From Hippopus hippopus (lineage: Eukaryota; Mollusca; Bivalvia; Cardiida; Cardiidae), in contig OX328102.1 in assembly GCA_946811185.2 (NCBI GenBank), positions 12,215,194 to 12,279,193 of the forward strand: a stretch of DNA of 64,000 nt, read 5' to 3'. This document shows positions 41,541-50,181 of this stretch, piece after piece. The notes under the pieces were generated by a model. The model had not been told where the DNA came from. It did not search any database and saw only the letters and a list, made by a program, of their open reading frames with translations. The number at the start of each line of letters is the position of its first letter. Positions within the stretch are counted from its first letter, which is position 1. The position numbers were made by a program, and so were the translations under genes.

Positions 41541-42507
41541 CAGTCAAACTTCGGTGGCTCGAATATGGGTAATTTCGAATACCAAAGAAAGCTCGAACAA
41601 CGATATCGGTCCCGGCAAAATCTCTATATAATTCATATTGTTCTACCTCGGAAAGCTCGCACAACCCTTAATTGGAACTTTCGAACACATACCACGGTCC
41701 CGTCGTTCATTTTCCTGTGTATTTTACCTTTCAGAAGTCGAACAAAGGGTTAGTCAACAATCAGACGTTGGGTTTCACACCTACATTGTTAATTGGATAC
41801 GCTGGTAATCGTCTGTCAAATATTGGATAAGGTGCATGTTTTTAACACTTACTGTAAAATATACACACACCTGATCAAAGTGTCAATTACAACTTGTTTA
41901 GCCGTGATTGAATAATTGCTTTGCTTTTAATTTTTTGTTTTTCGAGGTGGTTGACCTAAATTAGTGGTCAAGTCATTTTTGTGACACTATGTTTTCATGA
42001 AGAGTATTGCTTTTCAACACAGTAGGTTTCATTAACCGCAACTGTGATCTTAATCCGCACATGTAGCGTTGATAGAAGTTATAATTAGAACATAAACAAG
42101 GTGATGTTTCGCTCTCGATATCTGCAAATGTCCTTTCTTTTCTGATAAAATGACTTTTAGATATGTGCATTTTGACCCCAGGAATCGGCCGTTTAACTGG
42201 TGAAAATAGCTTGCTTTCGGCCGAAATGGATACTCTCAAAAAAATGAAAAACATTAACAGAGCGTATCGATTTCGGCCGAAAACAAGATATTTTCACTAA
42301 TTTGACAGCCAATTCCTGTAAAATGACAAAGGTATGTGGTGTGTTCTGTGTGATGTTTCCAAATACAAAAGTCATAAATATGCAATAAGAATACATGTAA
42401 CTCGTTCACTGACCACTTCGTACCTTGAAATATGGATACGTCGAACTACCGATATTTCGAACAAATTACCTAGGCCCAGGGGTGTTCGAGCTTCCAAAGT
42501 TTGACTG
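41541..42507. mobile_element. Non-autonomous Tc1/mariner (pogo-like) element, 967 bp
   Basis: Terminal inverted repeats CAGTCAAACTTCGG... and ...CCAAAGTTTGACTG, with further TCGAA-rich subterminal repeats, flanked by TA (41539-41540, 42508-42509). Removing it restores TTAATTCTATGTCAAAGTAGG, the form seen uninterrupted at 39911-39935. No transposase is encoded. Confidence 0.85.
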
Positions 42508-42547
42508 TATGTCAAAGTAGGTCAATCCCCCTGCAAACGTATAAAAA
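42508..42547 (+). promoter_or_regulatory. FFCGL promoter
   Basis: TGTCAAAGTAGGTCA, 15-nt spacer and TATAAAAA (42540-42547), 30 nt before the ATG. The upstream CCAAT and GC part was separated by the MITE. Confidence 0.8.
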
Positions 42548-42577
42548 CGAACTTTTTTATGATCGGGTTATTTCACA

Positions 42578-42877
42578 ATGAAAGGCAGCAGCTTTTTCTG
42601 TGGGTTATTTGGAAAGCCAAAGACTGAGGAGAAGAAAAAGAAAGAGATGGAGGAGAAGATAGAGGAGAAGAAAAGAGGAGAAGAAGAAAGAAAGAGGTTG
42701 AAATTTAAGGCACTGTGTGCTGTTTTTGAGAGGCGGGGGTACGAGTTTTACACTCGTACCCCAAAGGTGAAGATGGGGAACATTTATCCCAACCTGAGGG
42801 ATTTCATGCCACCCACTGAGCATCGTGGGTGGCAAAAGAAGCTGATGAAGCTGTATCCTTCACTGGTATGGAATTAA
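42578..42877 (+). CDS. FFCGL-type charged protein (99 aa)
   Basis: Intact orthologue of 3283-3582, same length. The N-terminus is MKGSSFFCGLFGKPK, then a Glu/Lys/Arg helix (about 16-50), and a conserved C-terminal half with FERRGY, TRTPKVKMG, YPNLRDFMPPTEH and LYPSLVW. Here it faces the CCHC gene, while in copy A it faces gene G, so its position relative to the polymerase core is flipped. Family unknown. The hydrophobic Cys-containing N-terminus could be a membrane or lipid contact (speculative). Confidence 0.78.
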   Translation: MKGSSFFCGLFGKPKTEEKKKKEMEEKIEEKKRGEEERKRLKFKALCAVFERRGYEFYTRTPKVKMGNIYPNLRDFMPPTEHRGWQKKLMKLYPSLVWN

Positions 42878-42905
42878 TTAACCAGCCAGTGAATGGAGAA
42901 AAAAC

Positions 42906-42940
42906 AGCCCTTTTCAGGGGTACCATTCCCCAAGAAAGAG
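42906..42940 (+). terminator. Histone-type stem-loop (one mismatch) plus CAAGAAAGAG
   Basis: AGCCCT-TTTC-AGGGGT (42906-42921), flank ACCA, then CAAGAAAGAG at 42931-42940 and CTTTTCTTTCGAATTGTCAA. Confidence 0.8.
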
Positions 42941-43019
42941 CTTTTCTTTCGAATTGTCAATTTTCTCTCAAAAGACTTACAGTCAAAGGCTTACAGTCTG
43001 AAGAAAAAAAGTCAAGCCC

Positions 43020-43150
43020 AGAATTATTTCATATGTTTTTTATTCAAACATTTTGTACAATGAAACAAGACATGAACTGTGAAAAAACAATGGAATGAAA
43101 AACAATATCTGTTAAAAACATTGGAATGAAAACATTTAAACAAGACAGCT
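43020..43150 (-). repeat. AT-rich core-flank repeat with AATAAA
   Basis: Matches 3690-3835 and the inverse of 9410-9550 of copy A (TGAAACAAGACATGAACTG). AATAAA on the minus strand at about 43035 is the likely poly(A) signal of the CCHC gene. Its partner on the other side of the core has been deleted in copy B. Confidence 0.65.
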
Positions 43151-43235
43151 TTTTTTGTTAAAACATTTTTTTTAAAAAACTTAAAACAATATTTTGTAAC
43201 AGTTTTTCAACAAGCACTTTTTGTTAAAACTTTTT

Positions 43236-44087
43236 TCAGTGTGTTTTTCTTTTTTTCTTTGGAATGTCAGATTCACATTCACTCTTCCGCTTTCTTCCCC
43301 TTTCATTTTTTTTTAATGCCATATCTGGACAGATCTTATCCCCATGTTTTTTTGATTTGGGAAAAGAAACACTTCTTTTTTTCTCGCTTTCTCTTTTTTC
43401 GTTGTTTTGCTTTTTCTCCTGTTTTGATGAAAGAGTCTCCTCTGAAGAAAGTTCATTGTTTTTTAGTTCCAAAGTTGGTTGTTTTCTTAGATTATCGTTT
43501 GTAGATATTTTTTTCTCTAGCTGTTCTGTTATTTTACAGATCTCTGTATTGCTGATAGTCGTGTTTTCGATCTGCATATTTTCGATCTGATTTTCAGCCG
43601 ATGATGTTGTAGTCTGTAGTGAGCTTGTTTTCCATTTATTTTCATTGCAGAATGATTTCAGAACACCAACGAATTTCATGTTCTGAAATTCACCACAAAA
43701 TCCCATTGTTGGTGAAATTTTGATATCGTGACTGCGTGGATCCACATAGACAAAAACAACTGTTTCTGTCTGCTTTTCTTTTTCTGGACAATTTCTGGCC
43801 CAGTGTCCTGGTTTGTTGCATGTAAAACAAATATCTGTTCTCTTTCCATCCGGTCCATATCGTCTATCGATCATTGCTTGATCCAAAACTCTGTATCTGG
43901 TAATACGGTAAACATCTTTTTCTGTTAAATATTGATGGGATAAAAATGATCCCACGTAGTTCCCGATATGCGGAACTCGATACTTTGACGGAACATTGCT
44001 GATCTCGTAATCGTGGGTGTATGGGTTAACATACAGATACACCCTCTTTCCTATCAGTGATGTATTTTGTAGCTTAAACTCACTCAT
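43236..44087 (-). CDS. CCHC zinc-knuckle protein (283 aa)
   Basis: Intact. Residues 1-85 hold VYLYVNPYTHDYEIS and a conserved basic segment. A classical zinc knuckle CFTCNKPGHWARNC (C-x2-C-x4-H-x4-C) lies at about 90-103. VFVYVDPRSHDIKIS (about 112-126) echoes the earlier VYLYVNPYTH block, suggesting an internal duplication around the knuckle. The rest is Ser/Thr/Glu-rich and disordered, with a Lys/Arg-rich C-terminus (RGRKRKSECESD, PKKKRKTH), a likely nuclear signal. A role as a single-stranded nucleic acid binding protein in replication is inferred from the knuckle and the shared promoter with the polymerase. No histone-type stem-loop follows. Confidence 0.8.
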   Translation of the reverse strand: MSEFKLQNTSLIGKRVYLYVNPYTHDYEISNVPSKYRVPHIGNYVGSFLSHQYLTEKDVYRITRYRVLDQAMIDRRYGPDGKRTDICFTCNKPGHWARNCPEKEKQTETVVFVYVDPRSHDIKISPTMGFCGEFQNMKFVGVLKSFCNENKWKTSSLQTTTSSAENQIENMQIENTTISNTEICKITEQLEKKISTNDNLRKQPTLELKNNELSSEETLSSKQEKKQNNEKRESEKKRSVSFPKSKKHGDKICPDMALKKNERGRKRKSECESDIPKKKRKTH

Positions 44088-44242
44088 TATTTTTTATCAA
44101 CTGTACTGTCTGAATTTGATCAGAGGAATGATATAGATTTCGTAGCTATCGTCTCTATTTATACACTATCGAGCTGAAAGGCTCTATAAAGTGCCGAGTT
44201 TTCTGACTTACCGTATCATTGTCTTACAATCAGACATAAACG
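44088..44242. promoter_or_regulatory. Divergent promoter of CCHC and polymerase genes
   Basis: Back-to-back TATA boxes: TATAAATA on the minus strand (44157-44164) and TATAAA on the plus strand (44185-44190). There is no CCAAT, TGAGTCA or AGGTCA module. This sets the replication genes apart from the cassette genes. Confidence 0.75.
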
Positions 44243-44979
44243 ATGGGTAAAAGAAAAAGAATAGTACCCTATTCAGACAGCGAAAGTGACAATGAGTCAT
44301 TTTCACCACCAAAAAAAAAAAAAAAAAAAAAATGAAAAAAGAAGAAAGTGACAGTGAAGACGATTTCTCTTCACCCAAGAAAAAACCTGTAAAAATGATC
44401 GTAGAAAGTGAGAGTGAAGATAATATCTCCTCGAAAAAAATGAACGTGAAAAGTGACAGTAAAGATGAAACACCTAAGAAAAAAACGATCGTGAAAAGTG
44501 AAAGTGAAGATGATATCTCCTCGAAAAAAATGATTTAGGATCGAAAAGAAGAAAGTAACAACACTACTTTAGACATGAAAAGTCTGTATGACTTAACGGA
44601 AAAGGGAAAAAAGAAATCGAGGAAATTTAGAACAGAATCACATCTGTTGACGGCGTCTTTTAAGAAATTTGGAGAATTGCCACCCCATCAACTGATCGGA
44701 TTATTTGACGAAGTTACCCATCAAATCATTCAAAAGTTAAATGCTGAACCGACGGACATGATTAGAATTAGTATCAACCACCCTTCATTGGATATGGGGA
44801 TTCATATTCCCTTTCTACCTACAGAACAGCTGAAAGGTGAAACTATGTTAAATGAAATTGAAAAAGTTTTACAATCGAATACAGATTTCGTCTTGAACGA
44901 TGGATACATGACATTTGACATTACACATACATCACCTCCAAGTGGTAACGGGAGAAAAAGATCATCAGAATTGGATTAA
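44243..44979 (+). pseudogene. polB: Polymerase N-terminal region, disrupted
   Basis: The coding region begins ATGGGTAAAAGAAAAAGA at 44243, aligned with the start in copy A. It encodes Ser/Asp/Glu-Lys repeats (SESDN, SEDDFSSPKKK, SEDNISSKK). The frame is lost in the A22 tract at about 44311-44333. An in-frame TAG (44536-44538) and a TAA (44977-44979) interrupt the rest. Residues encoded by 44600-44975 (TESHLLTASFKKF..., LIGLFDEVTHQI, HIPFLPTEQL, VLQSNTDFVLNDG) form the conserved N-terminal domain seen in many Polinton-type polymerases before the NxDxLCxARA segment. Copy A reads through the last stop position. Confidence 0.75.
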
Positions 44980-45054
44980 AAGGTTTTTGCCAAGAAGAAA
45001 AAATCAATTATTCAAATTAACAATCATGATCACCTATGTTTTGCAAGAGCAGTT

Positions 45055-48000
45055 GTGGTGGGCATTTGCTACAGTGAACGTGAAAACACCAAAGCATGGA
45101 ATAGAAGATGGGTACGCATCAGAAAATCAGACAGAATACTTCAAAAGACTGAAGCTGAGAAACTGTTGAATGAAGCTGGAGTTTCGTCAACCCGGCCTGT
45201 AGGAATTGACAAATACAAAAAAATCCAATCTTTCTTGTATGAAAAGGACTATGTCATTAAAGTTCATCAACAGCATTCAAAAGTGGAAAAAGTATTTGAA
45301 CATCCAAAAGTAAAAGACGATAGTAAAATCATACATTTGTACTTTCATCAAAACCACTATGATTACATCAAATCCATTGCAGGTTTTCTTAGTTGTGTAT
45401 GTTATTGTGAGTTCTGTGACGTGGGATACTCGTCATGGGAAAGTCATGCATGTTCAAATATCTGTAAAGGTTGTTATCGCAAAGGAAAATGTCCATCAGA
45501 ATCAAAAGAATATGTTTGCAGTGGATGTCATAGACGATTTTTCAGTGCTGCATGTTTGGCAAATCATAGAAATGTTCAAGGTAAAGAAAAGAAATCCATT
45601 TGTGAATTAGTAAAACTCTGTTCAAAATGTGGTCAACAATATCAACTCAGAAAGAAAAATCATATCTGTCATGGAAAGAAAAAGTGTCATATCTGCAAGA
45701 AAATTGTTGACTTTTCTCATCGATGTTATAGTCAACCTTACCAAAGTAAGACAAACACCGATGACAAGTCGAGTTCTTCTGTAGTCAAAAAACCATTGTT
45801 CATTTTCTTTGATTTTGAATGCAAACAAGACACAGGAGTACATATCCCGAATTACTGTATTGCACACAGAGCATGTGATGAATGTATCGATAAACCACTT
45901 GACTTTCATTGTTCCACATGCAGTGAATTTGAAGAAGGAAGAGAAGTTATTTTTCAAGGTGAGGAAACTTTGAGTCAATTTTGCAACTGGCTCTTTTCAG
46001 AACATCATAAAGGAGTCACGGCTATTGCGCATAATTCCAAAGGCTATGACGGACAGTTTATTCTTGACTATGTTATCAAAGTTGGGCTAAAACTTCCAAA
46101 TTTGATCATGAATGGCAATAACATTATGAAGTTAGAACTGAATGGAGCGCGTTTGATCGATTCTTTTAATTTCATGAACTTTGGTTTGGCAAAATTTCCA
46201 GCTACATTTGGTCTTCAAGAAATGAAAAAAGGTTACTTTCCTCACTGGGCAAATACAGATGAATTCTGGGGTTACATTGGTCCCTACTTGAACATGTCTT
46301 ATTACAAACCCGATTCAATGTCTGAAGAGGCCAGGTCAGATTTCATAGTCTGGTATAATGATAAAGTTCAAAGGGATGAGAAATTCAATTTTCAAAAAGA
46401 GATGGAAATGTACTGTAGATCAGATGTTGATATCCTAAGACGAGGATGTTGTGAATTCAGAAAAGTGTTTATTGAACAGGGTGGCATTTGCCCATTTCTA
46501 GAGGCGGTTACCATTGCCGATGCATGTAACAAGGTTTGGCGTAGCAAATATTTGCCTGAAAATCAAATAGCTATCATTTCAAGTAAAGATGCATCCAGAC
46601 GTCGCTTTTCTATGAAAGCAATACGCTGGATCCAGAGCGTAGCTATGGAAAAAGGAATCAGTATTCGCCACGCAGAAAATGGTGGTGAAGTTCAAATCGG
46701 GAAATACAGTGTAGACGGATTTCACCGTCAATCAAACACTGTCTATGAATTCCTTGGGGATTTGTATCATGGTTGTCCCGTATGTTATACAGATCGAAAA
46801 CAGATCAATCCCATTACTGGAAGATCGATGTCTGAATTGTACGAATGTACTTTTGAACGTTTAGGAGCTATCAAAAAAATGGGGTATAACGTAGAGTTCA
46901 TATGGGAACATGAATTCGATGCTAAGATGAGGAAGGATAAAGAGTACAAAAAACTCATTGAAAACCTGTATCCGTATTTGGATCCCATCGATCCAAGAGA
47001 GGGGTTGTCTGGAGGAAGATGTAATGCAATAAAAATTGCCTATGATGTCAAGGAAAAAAGTAAAAAGGAAATCAAATACATTGATATTTGTTCTCTGTAC
47101 CCTTATGTTTGCAAACACAAATCTTATCCTGTAGGTCAACCAAAAATCTTGACTGCTGAGAATATTCGTCAGTATGAAGGATTAATTAAATGCAAAGTTT
47201 TACCCCCAAATGATTTGTTTCATCCCGTTCTCCCAGTTCACTGTAACAACAAAATGATATTTCCACTCTGTATGAAATGTGCAGAAGAAAAATCGAACAT
47301 TTGTAGACATAACAAAGAAGAGAGGGCATTGGTAGGAACTTGGGTTACTTTTGAATTGTTCAAGGCTCTTGACTGTGGTTACCGCCTATTGCAAGTGTAT
47401 GAAATTTGGCATTTCGATTCTGTGTCGGATCAGTTCTTTAAAGGCTATGTGGACAATTTCTTGAAAATTAAGCAAGAAGCTAGCGGATATCCCAGTTGGT
47501 GTCAATCAGATTCAGAAAAAGAACAGTTTATTCGTGAATATGAGGAGGCAGAAGGTATTCGTCTTGATCCAAGTTGTATTCAAATAAATCCTGGGAGAAG
47601 ATCCTTTGCTAAGATTATGTTGAACTGTCTTTCGGGAAAATTAGCCCAGCATGAAAAAATGACCCAGACGGAATACATCAACGATCCGTCTAAATATTTT
47701 GAATTGGTCACCAGTCCAAATTTCATTGTGAAGCATGTAGAAATCTTTGAAGATGACTGTCCATTCATCTTGGTCAACTACGAAACAAAGTTGGAAGATA
47801 TTGATACTCACGCTACAGCCAATGTTATTGTAGGAGCCTACGTAACAGCTTATGCAAGGCTGGAATTGTACAGTGTTCTTGAAAAGTTAAAGGATAGAGT
47901 TCTGTATTTCGATACAGATAGTTGCATGTATATTCATGATCCTGAATTATGGAACCCTCCCATTATTAACAGTAGACTAGGAAAATGGACTGATGAAGAG

Positions 48001-48339
48001 CCTGATTGTAAAATCACTCATTTCAGAGGATTAGGACCAAAGAATTATGCTTACAAAATGAAAACAAAAGATGGAAAAGTGAAAAGCAAATGTAAAGTGA
48101 AGGGAATTACTTTGAATTACAATACAAATCAAGTGGTGAATTTCGATACATATTCAAAATGTGCTTTGAATCGCACTACAGAAATCAAAATTGAATATGA
48201 TTGTAGAATCAAAAGACATAGAGATAGAACGGTCACCAGTGAACCGCAAACAAAAACGTTTCGTTCTGTATACACCAAGAGAATTATTGTAAATGATACT
48301 GACACTGTACCCTATGGCTATAAAACGTTGAGAAGATAA
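45055..48339 (+). CDS. polB: Family B DNA polymerase with 3'-5' exonuclease, main open part (1094 aa)
   Basis: The open frame actually extends from 44980; 45055 is the first Met. Order: DHLCFARAVVVGI segment (just upstream), Cys/His-rich fingers (45395-45735), exo I FFDFEC (about 45805), exo II AHNSKGYDGQFI (46027-46062), exo III YCRSDVDILRRG (46411-46446), a nuclease-like segment VDGFHRQSNTVYEFLGDLYHGC (46714-46779), Pol motif A DICSLYP (47086-47106), motif B KIMLNCLSGKLAQ (47611-47649), motif C YFDTDSCMYI (47908-47937) and KNYAYKM. This set fits protein-primed polymerases of Polintons and related viruses. Motif B has Ser where copy A has Trp. The two copies are otherwise highly alike. Activity is doubtful given the upstream stops. 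Confidence 0.92.
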   Translation: MVGICYSERENTKAWNRRWVRIRKSDRILQKTEAEKLLNEAGVSSTRPVGIDKYKKIQSFLYEKDYVIKVHQQHSKVEKVFEHPKVKDDSKIIHLYFHQNHYDYIKSIAGFLSCVCYCEFCDVGYSSWESHACSNICKGCYRKGKCPSESKEYVCSGCHRRFFSAACLANHRNVQGKEKKSICELVKLCSKCGQQYQLRKKNHICHGKKKCHICKKIVDFSHRCYSQPYQSKTNTDDKSSSSVVKKPLFIFFDFECKQDTGVHIPNYCIAHRACDECIDKPLDFHCSTCSEFEEGREVIFQGEETLSQFCNWLFSEHHKGVTAIAHNSKGYDGQFILDYVIKVGLKLPNLIMNGNNIMKLELNGARLIDSFNFMNFGLAKFPATFGLQEMKKGYFPHWANTDEFWGYIGPYLNMSYYKPDSMSEEARSDFIVWYNDKVQRDEKFNFQKEMEMYCRSDVDILRRGCCEFRKVFIEQGGICPFLEAVTIADACNKVWRSKYLPENQIAIISSKDASRRRFSMKAIRWIQSVAMEKGISIRHAENGGEVQIGKYSVDGFHRQSNTVYEFLGDLYHGCPVCYTDRKQINPITGRSMSELYECTFERLGAIKKMGYNVEFIWEHEFDAKMRKDKEYKKLIENLYPYLDPIDPREGLSGGRCNAIKIAYDVKEKSKKEIKYIDICSLYPYVCKHKSYPVGQPKILTAENIRQYEGLIKCKVLPPNDLFHPVLPVHCNNKMIFPLCMKCAEEKSNICRHNKEERALVGTWVTFELFKALDCGYRLLQVYEIWHFDSVSDQFFKGYVDNFLKIKQEASGYPSWCQSDSEKEQFIREYEEAEGIRLDPSCIQINPGRRSFAKIMLNCLSGKLAQHEKMTQTEYINDPSKYFELVTSPNFIVKHVEIFEDDCPFILVNYETKLEDIDTHATANVIVGAYVTAYARLELYSVLEKLKDRVLYFDTDSCMYIHDPELWNPPIINSRLGKWTDEEPDCKITHFRGLGPKNYAYKMKTKDGKVKSKCKVKGITLNYNTNQVVNFDTYSKCALNRTTEIKIEYDCRIKRHRDRTVTSEPQTKTFRSVYTKRIIVNDTDTVPYGYKTLRR

Positions 48340-48403
48340 TTCCATGTTACATTGTTTTGAACTGAACGGTCCGAGTAAGACGCAAAAATATCACTGAAAA
48401 ATT

Positions 48404-48502
48404 ATGCTGCCTTTACCAATAGAACTACGTGAAAAGATTTATGGAGAATTCGTTCAACAGCATACGCTCGATGAACAAACGCAACTTTACATTAAATCAT
48501 AA
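48404..48502 (+). pseudogene. Gene G remnant (first 32 codons)
   Basis: MLPLPIELREKIYGEFVQQ matches the start of gene G in copy A (4765 downward) and then runs out of homology after about codon 30. The junction lands in AAATCATAATCGTTCCACC, the 5' leader of the zinc-ribbon gene. So a deletion removed most of G, the right core-flank repeat and the zinc-ribbon promoter. Confidence 0.75.
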
Positions 48503-48512
48503 TCGTTCCACC

Positions 48513-48719
48513 ATGGTACAGATTCTTCTCTGCCCGATGTGCGGTAGCAGATGCTATATAGAATGCGGAAAATGCCTTGCTATTCTGGACTACCTTGGCC
48601 AGAAGCATAACTGTCCTGATCCTGATGAGGGATTTTATGACGATGATGAAAGCTCGACAGTATGCTGTGAATACTGTGGATGTGAAATCATCCCAGTAAA
48701 TCGATTAGAAGAGCAGTAG
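48513..48719 (+). CDS. Small zinc-ribbon protein (68 aa), promoter lost
   Basis: Intact protein with CPMC (7-10), C14, C18/C21, QKHNCPDPDEGFYDDDE and a second site CCEYCGC (56-62). Orthologous to 2911-3117 (shared PVNRxEEQ tail). The start ACCATGG at 48513 is supported by the paralogues, although an upstream in-frame ATG (48429) exists because of the deletion junction. There is no TATA or AGGTCA module upstream, so it would depend on read-through from the polymerase transcript. Its histone-type 3' end is intact. Confidence 0.78.
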   Translation: MVQILLCPMCGSRCYIECGKCLAILDYLGQKHNCPDPDEGFYDDDESSTVCCEYCGCEIIPVNRLEEQ

Positions 48720-48745
48720 TCTTGATAGATGAATACTCGAAAAAC

Positions 48746-48761
48746 AGCCCTTTTCAGGGCT
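48746..48761 (+). terminator. Histone-type 3' stem-loop
   Basis: AGCCCT-TTTC-AGGGCT with flank ACCCA, then CACGAAAAGATC as a weakened downstream element and TTTCTTTTCGAATTGTCAA. Confidence 0.88.
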
Positions 48762-48834
48762 ACCCAACACCACGAAAAGATCTTTCTTTTCGAATTGTCA
48801 ATTTTCAGTCAAAAGACTTTCAGTCAAAGAGTTA

Positions 48835-49080
48835 CACTCAAAAAAAGCCTAAGTCCACAACCCTCTGCATTTTTTTTTTGCTCTAACCAGACGAAAAAGT
48901 CTATTCCCATATCCAATAACATTGATCTTCTCCTTCTAGTTTTTTTTTTTACTCACACAAAAAAATATAACGAAGCTTCTGATTGGTCAACATTAAACCA
49001 ACGAAGCTTCTGATTGGTCAAAAACGTTAATTCTGAAAGATTATTCTTTTAAAATTTTTAGCATTTCTACCTCTAAAGAG
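48835..49080. repeat. Spacer with A-runs and CCAAT-type duplicates
   Basis: CCTAAGTCCACAACCC, T-runs, then two CGAAGCTTCTGATTGGTCAA blocks (48970-49025). No gene. Similar to 50240-50480 and 51600-51900. Confidence 0.6.
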
Positions 49081-49119
49081 TTACACTTAATAACATATAG
49101 CGTTTAACCCCTTCATTTG

Positions 49120-49195
49120 GGGTGCTTTCGACCGGGAACGCGCTTTTAATTCTAAGTCAAAGTAGGTCAATCCCTATGCAAGAATATATAAAGTC
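49120..49195 (+). promoter_or_regulatory. Promoter of 95-aa gene
   Basis: GTGCTTTCGACCGGGAACGCGC (E2F-like block), TAAGTCA, AAAGTAGGTCA, 15-nt spacer, TATATAAAG (about 49185-49193). The ATG is about 57 nt further. Confidence 0.78.
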
Positions 49196-49249
49196 AGGGT
49201 CCCCAATTGTAAAAAATTATTATCAACTAGATAGCCAAATCGAATCATC

Positions 49250-49537
49250 ATGTTTACAAGAAAATTGACTTCGAGTGAACGCAAGATACAACACAAAATG
49301 AATGTTGCCAAACGAGAATTTATGGAAGCCTACAAACAGATCGACTTGCTAGAACATCGCCAAGATGTGGTAGAGAAAGCATACAAGATGTCAGAACGTA
49401 CAAATAACAGATTGTACTGCTGTTACTTTGGGATAAAATTATGGGTTATTGAAGAAACACTCGATATGTACAGAGACTATACTCGCTGTAAGCGTGAGCA
49501 GATGGATGAACTTCACCGGGAGTTTTTCGACGAATAG
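49250..49537 (+). CDS. 95-aa helical protein, only in copy B
   Basis: Intact 95-residue ORF starting MFTRKLTSSERKIQHKMN, almost wholly charged alpha-helix (VAKREFMEAYKQIDLLEHRQDVVEKAYKMSERTNNR). A short LYCCYFGIKLWVIEE segment (about 56-70) and an acidic end (DELHREFFDE) follow. No counterpart is visible in copy A. Its own promoter and perfect stem-loop with downstream element mark it as a genuine cassette. Coiled-coil assembly is plausible; function unknown. Confidence 0.72.
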   Translation: MFTRKLTSSERKIQHKMNVAKREFMEAYKQIDLLEHRQDVVEKAYKMSERTNNRLYCCYFGIKLWVIEETLDMYRDYTRCKREQMDELHREFFDE

Positions 49538-49578
49538 GTCCAACTCTGAATATTTTTTGAGTTGATTTCTTTAAAAAC

Positions 49579-49623
49579 AGCCCTTTTCAGGGCTACCCAA
49601 CACCAAGAAAGAGTGATCTTTCT
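49579..49623 (+). terminator. Histone-type stem-loop plus CAAGAAAGAG
   Basis: AGCCCT-TTTC-AGGGCT (49579-49594), ACCCA, CAAGAAAGAG (49614-49623), then GTGATCTTTCTTC and CAAATTTGTCAATTTTCTCT. Confidence 0.9.
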
Positions 49624-49789
49624 TCAAATTTGTCAATTTTCTCTAAGAATTACAATCAATCAGTTACAGTCAAAAAAGAGGTCTTTTGCAACAACTCTCT
49701 TGCTAAATCTTTCCCCATAGAACAAAATCGTTCCTCAGACTAAATCCAACAGTAAGTTTTGAGTAAGAAAAAAACCCATCTCTCCAATA

Positions 49790-49876
49790 AAACTAAAGAT
49801 ATAACGAGCTTTTTGATTGGGTAACGTTTAATTCTGAGTCAAAAGTAGGTCAATCCATCCAGCAAAACTATAAAAA
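49790..49876 (+). promoter_or_regulatory. Promoter of second zinc-ribbon gene
   Basis: TTTTTGATTGGGTAACG (inverted CCAAT), TGAGTCA, AAAAGTAGGTCA, 16-nt spacer, TATAAAAA (49869-49876), 37 nt before the ATG. Confidence 0.8.
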
Positions 49877-49913
49877 CTCAATGTTTTATACATCAAATCA
49901 TATTCGTTCCACC

Positions 49914-50120
49914 ATGGTTCAGATACTTATTTGCCCTTTGTGTGCTCAAGCATGCGACATAGAGTGTGGGAAATGTACATTTCCCCTACAGTATCTTGGA
50001 CAAAAGCACAACTGTCCAAATCCTGATGAGGGGTTTTATGATGAAGACGATGACCCAGGGGTTTGGTGTGAATATTGCTGGCGAGAGATAAGACCTGTAG
50101 TTTATACAGTCGATGAATAG
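49914..50120 (+). CDS. Small zinc-ribbon protein (68 aa), second copy
   Basis: Intact. CPLC (7-10), C14, C18/C21, KCTFPLQYLGQKHNC, NPDEGFYDEDDD and CEYCWREI, ending PVVYTVDE. It is the orthologue of 1578-1790, so the duplication into two zinc-ribbon genes predates the split of the two element copies. Kozak-like ACCATGG fixes the start. Zinc binding is inferred from the Cys pairs; partner unknown. Confidence 0.8.
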   Translation: MVQILICPLCAQACDIECGKCTFPLQYLGQKHNCPNPDEGFYDEDDDPGVWCEYCWREIRPVVYTVDE

Positions 50121-50146
50121 CCTTGTCAGACAACAAGACTCAAAAC

Positions 50147-50181
50147 AGCCCTTTTCAGGGCTACCATTCAGCAAGAAAGAG
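50147..50181 (+). terminator. Histone-type stem-loop plus CAAGAAAGAG
   Basis: AGCCCT-TTTC-AGGGCT (50147-50162), ACCA, CAAGAAAGAG (50172-50181), then GTGATCTTTCAAATTGTCA. Confidence 0.9.

Noticed and set aside
43236..44087. Retroviral Gag origin for the CCHC protein
   Set aside because: The zinc knuckle alone is too general. There is no reverse transcriptase or LTR nearby, and the gene shares a promoter with the DNA polymerase.
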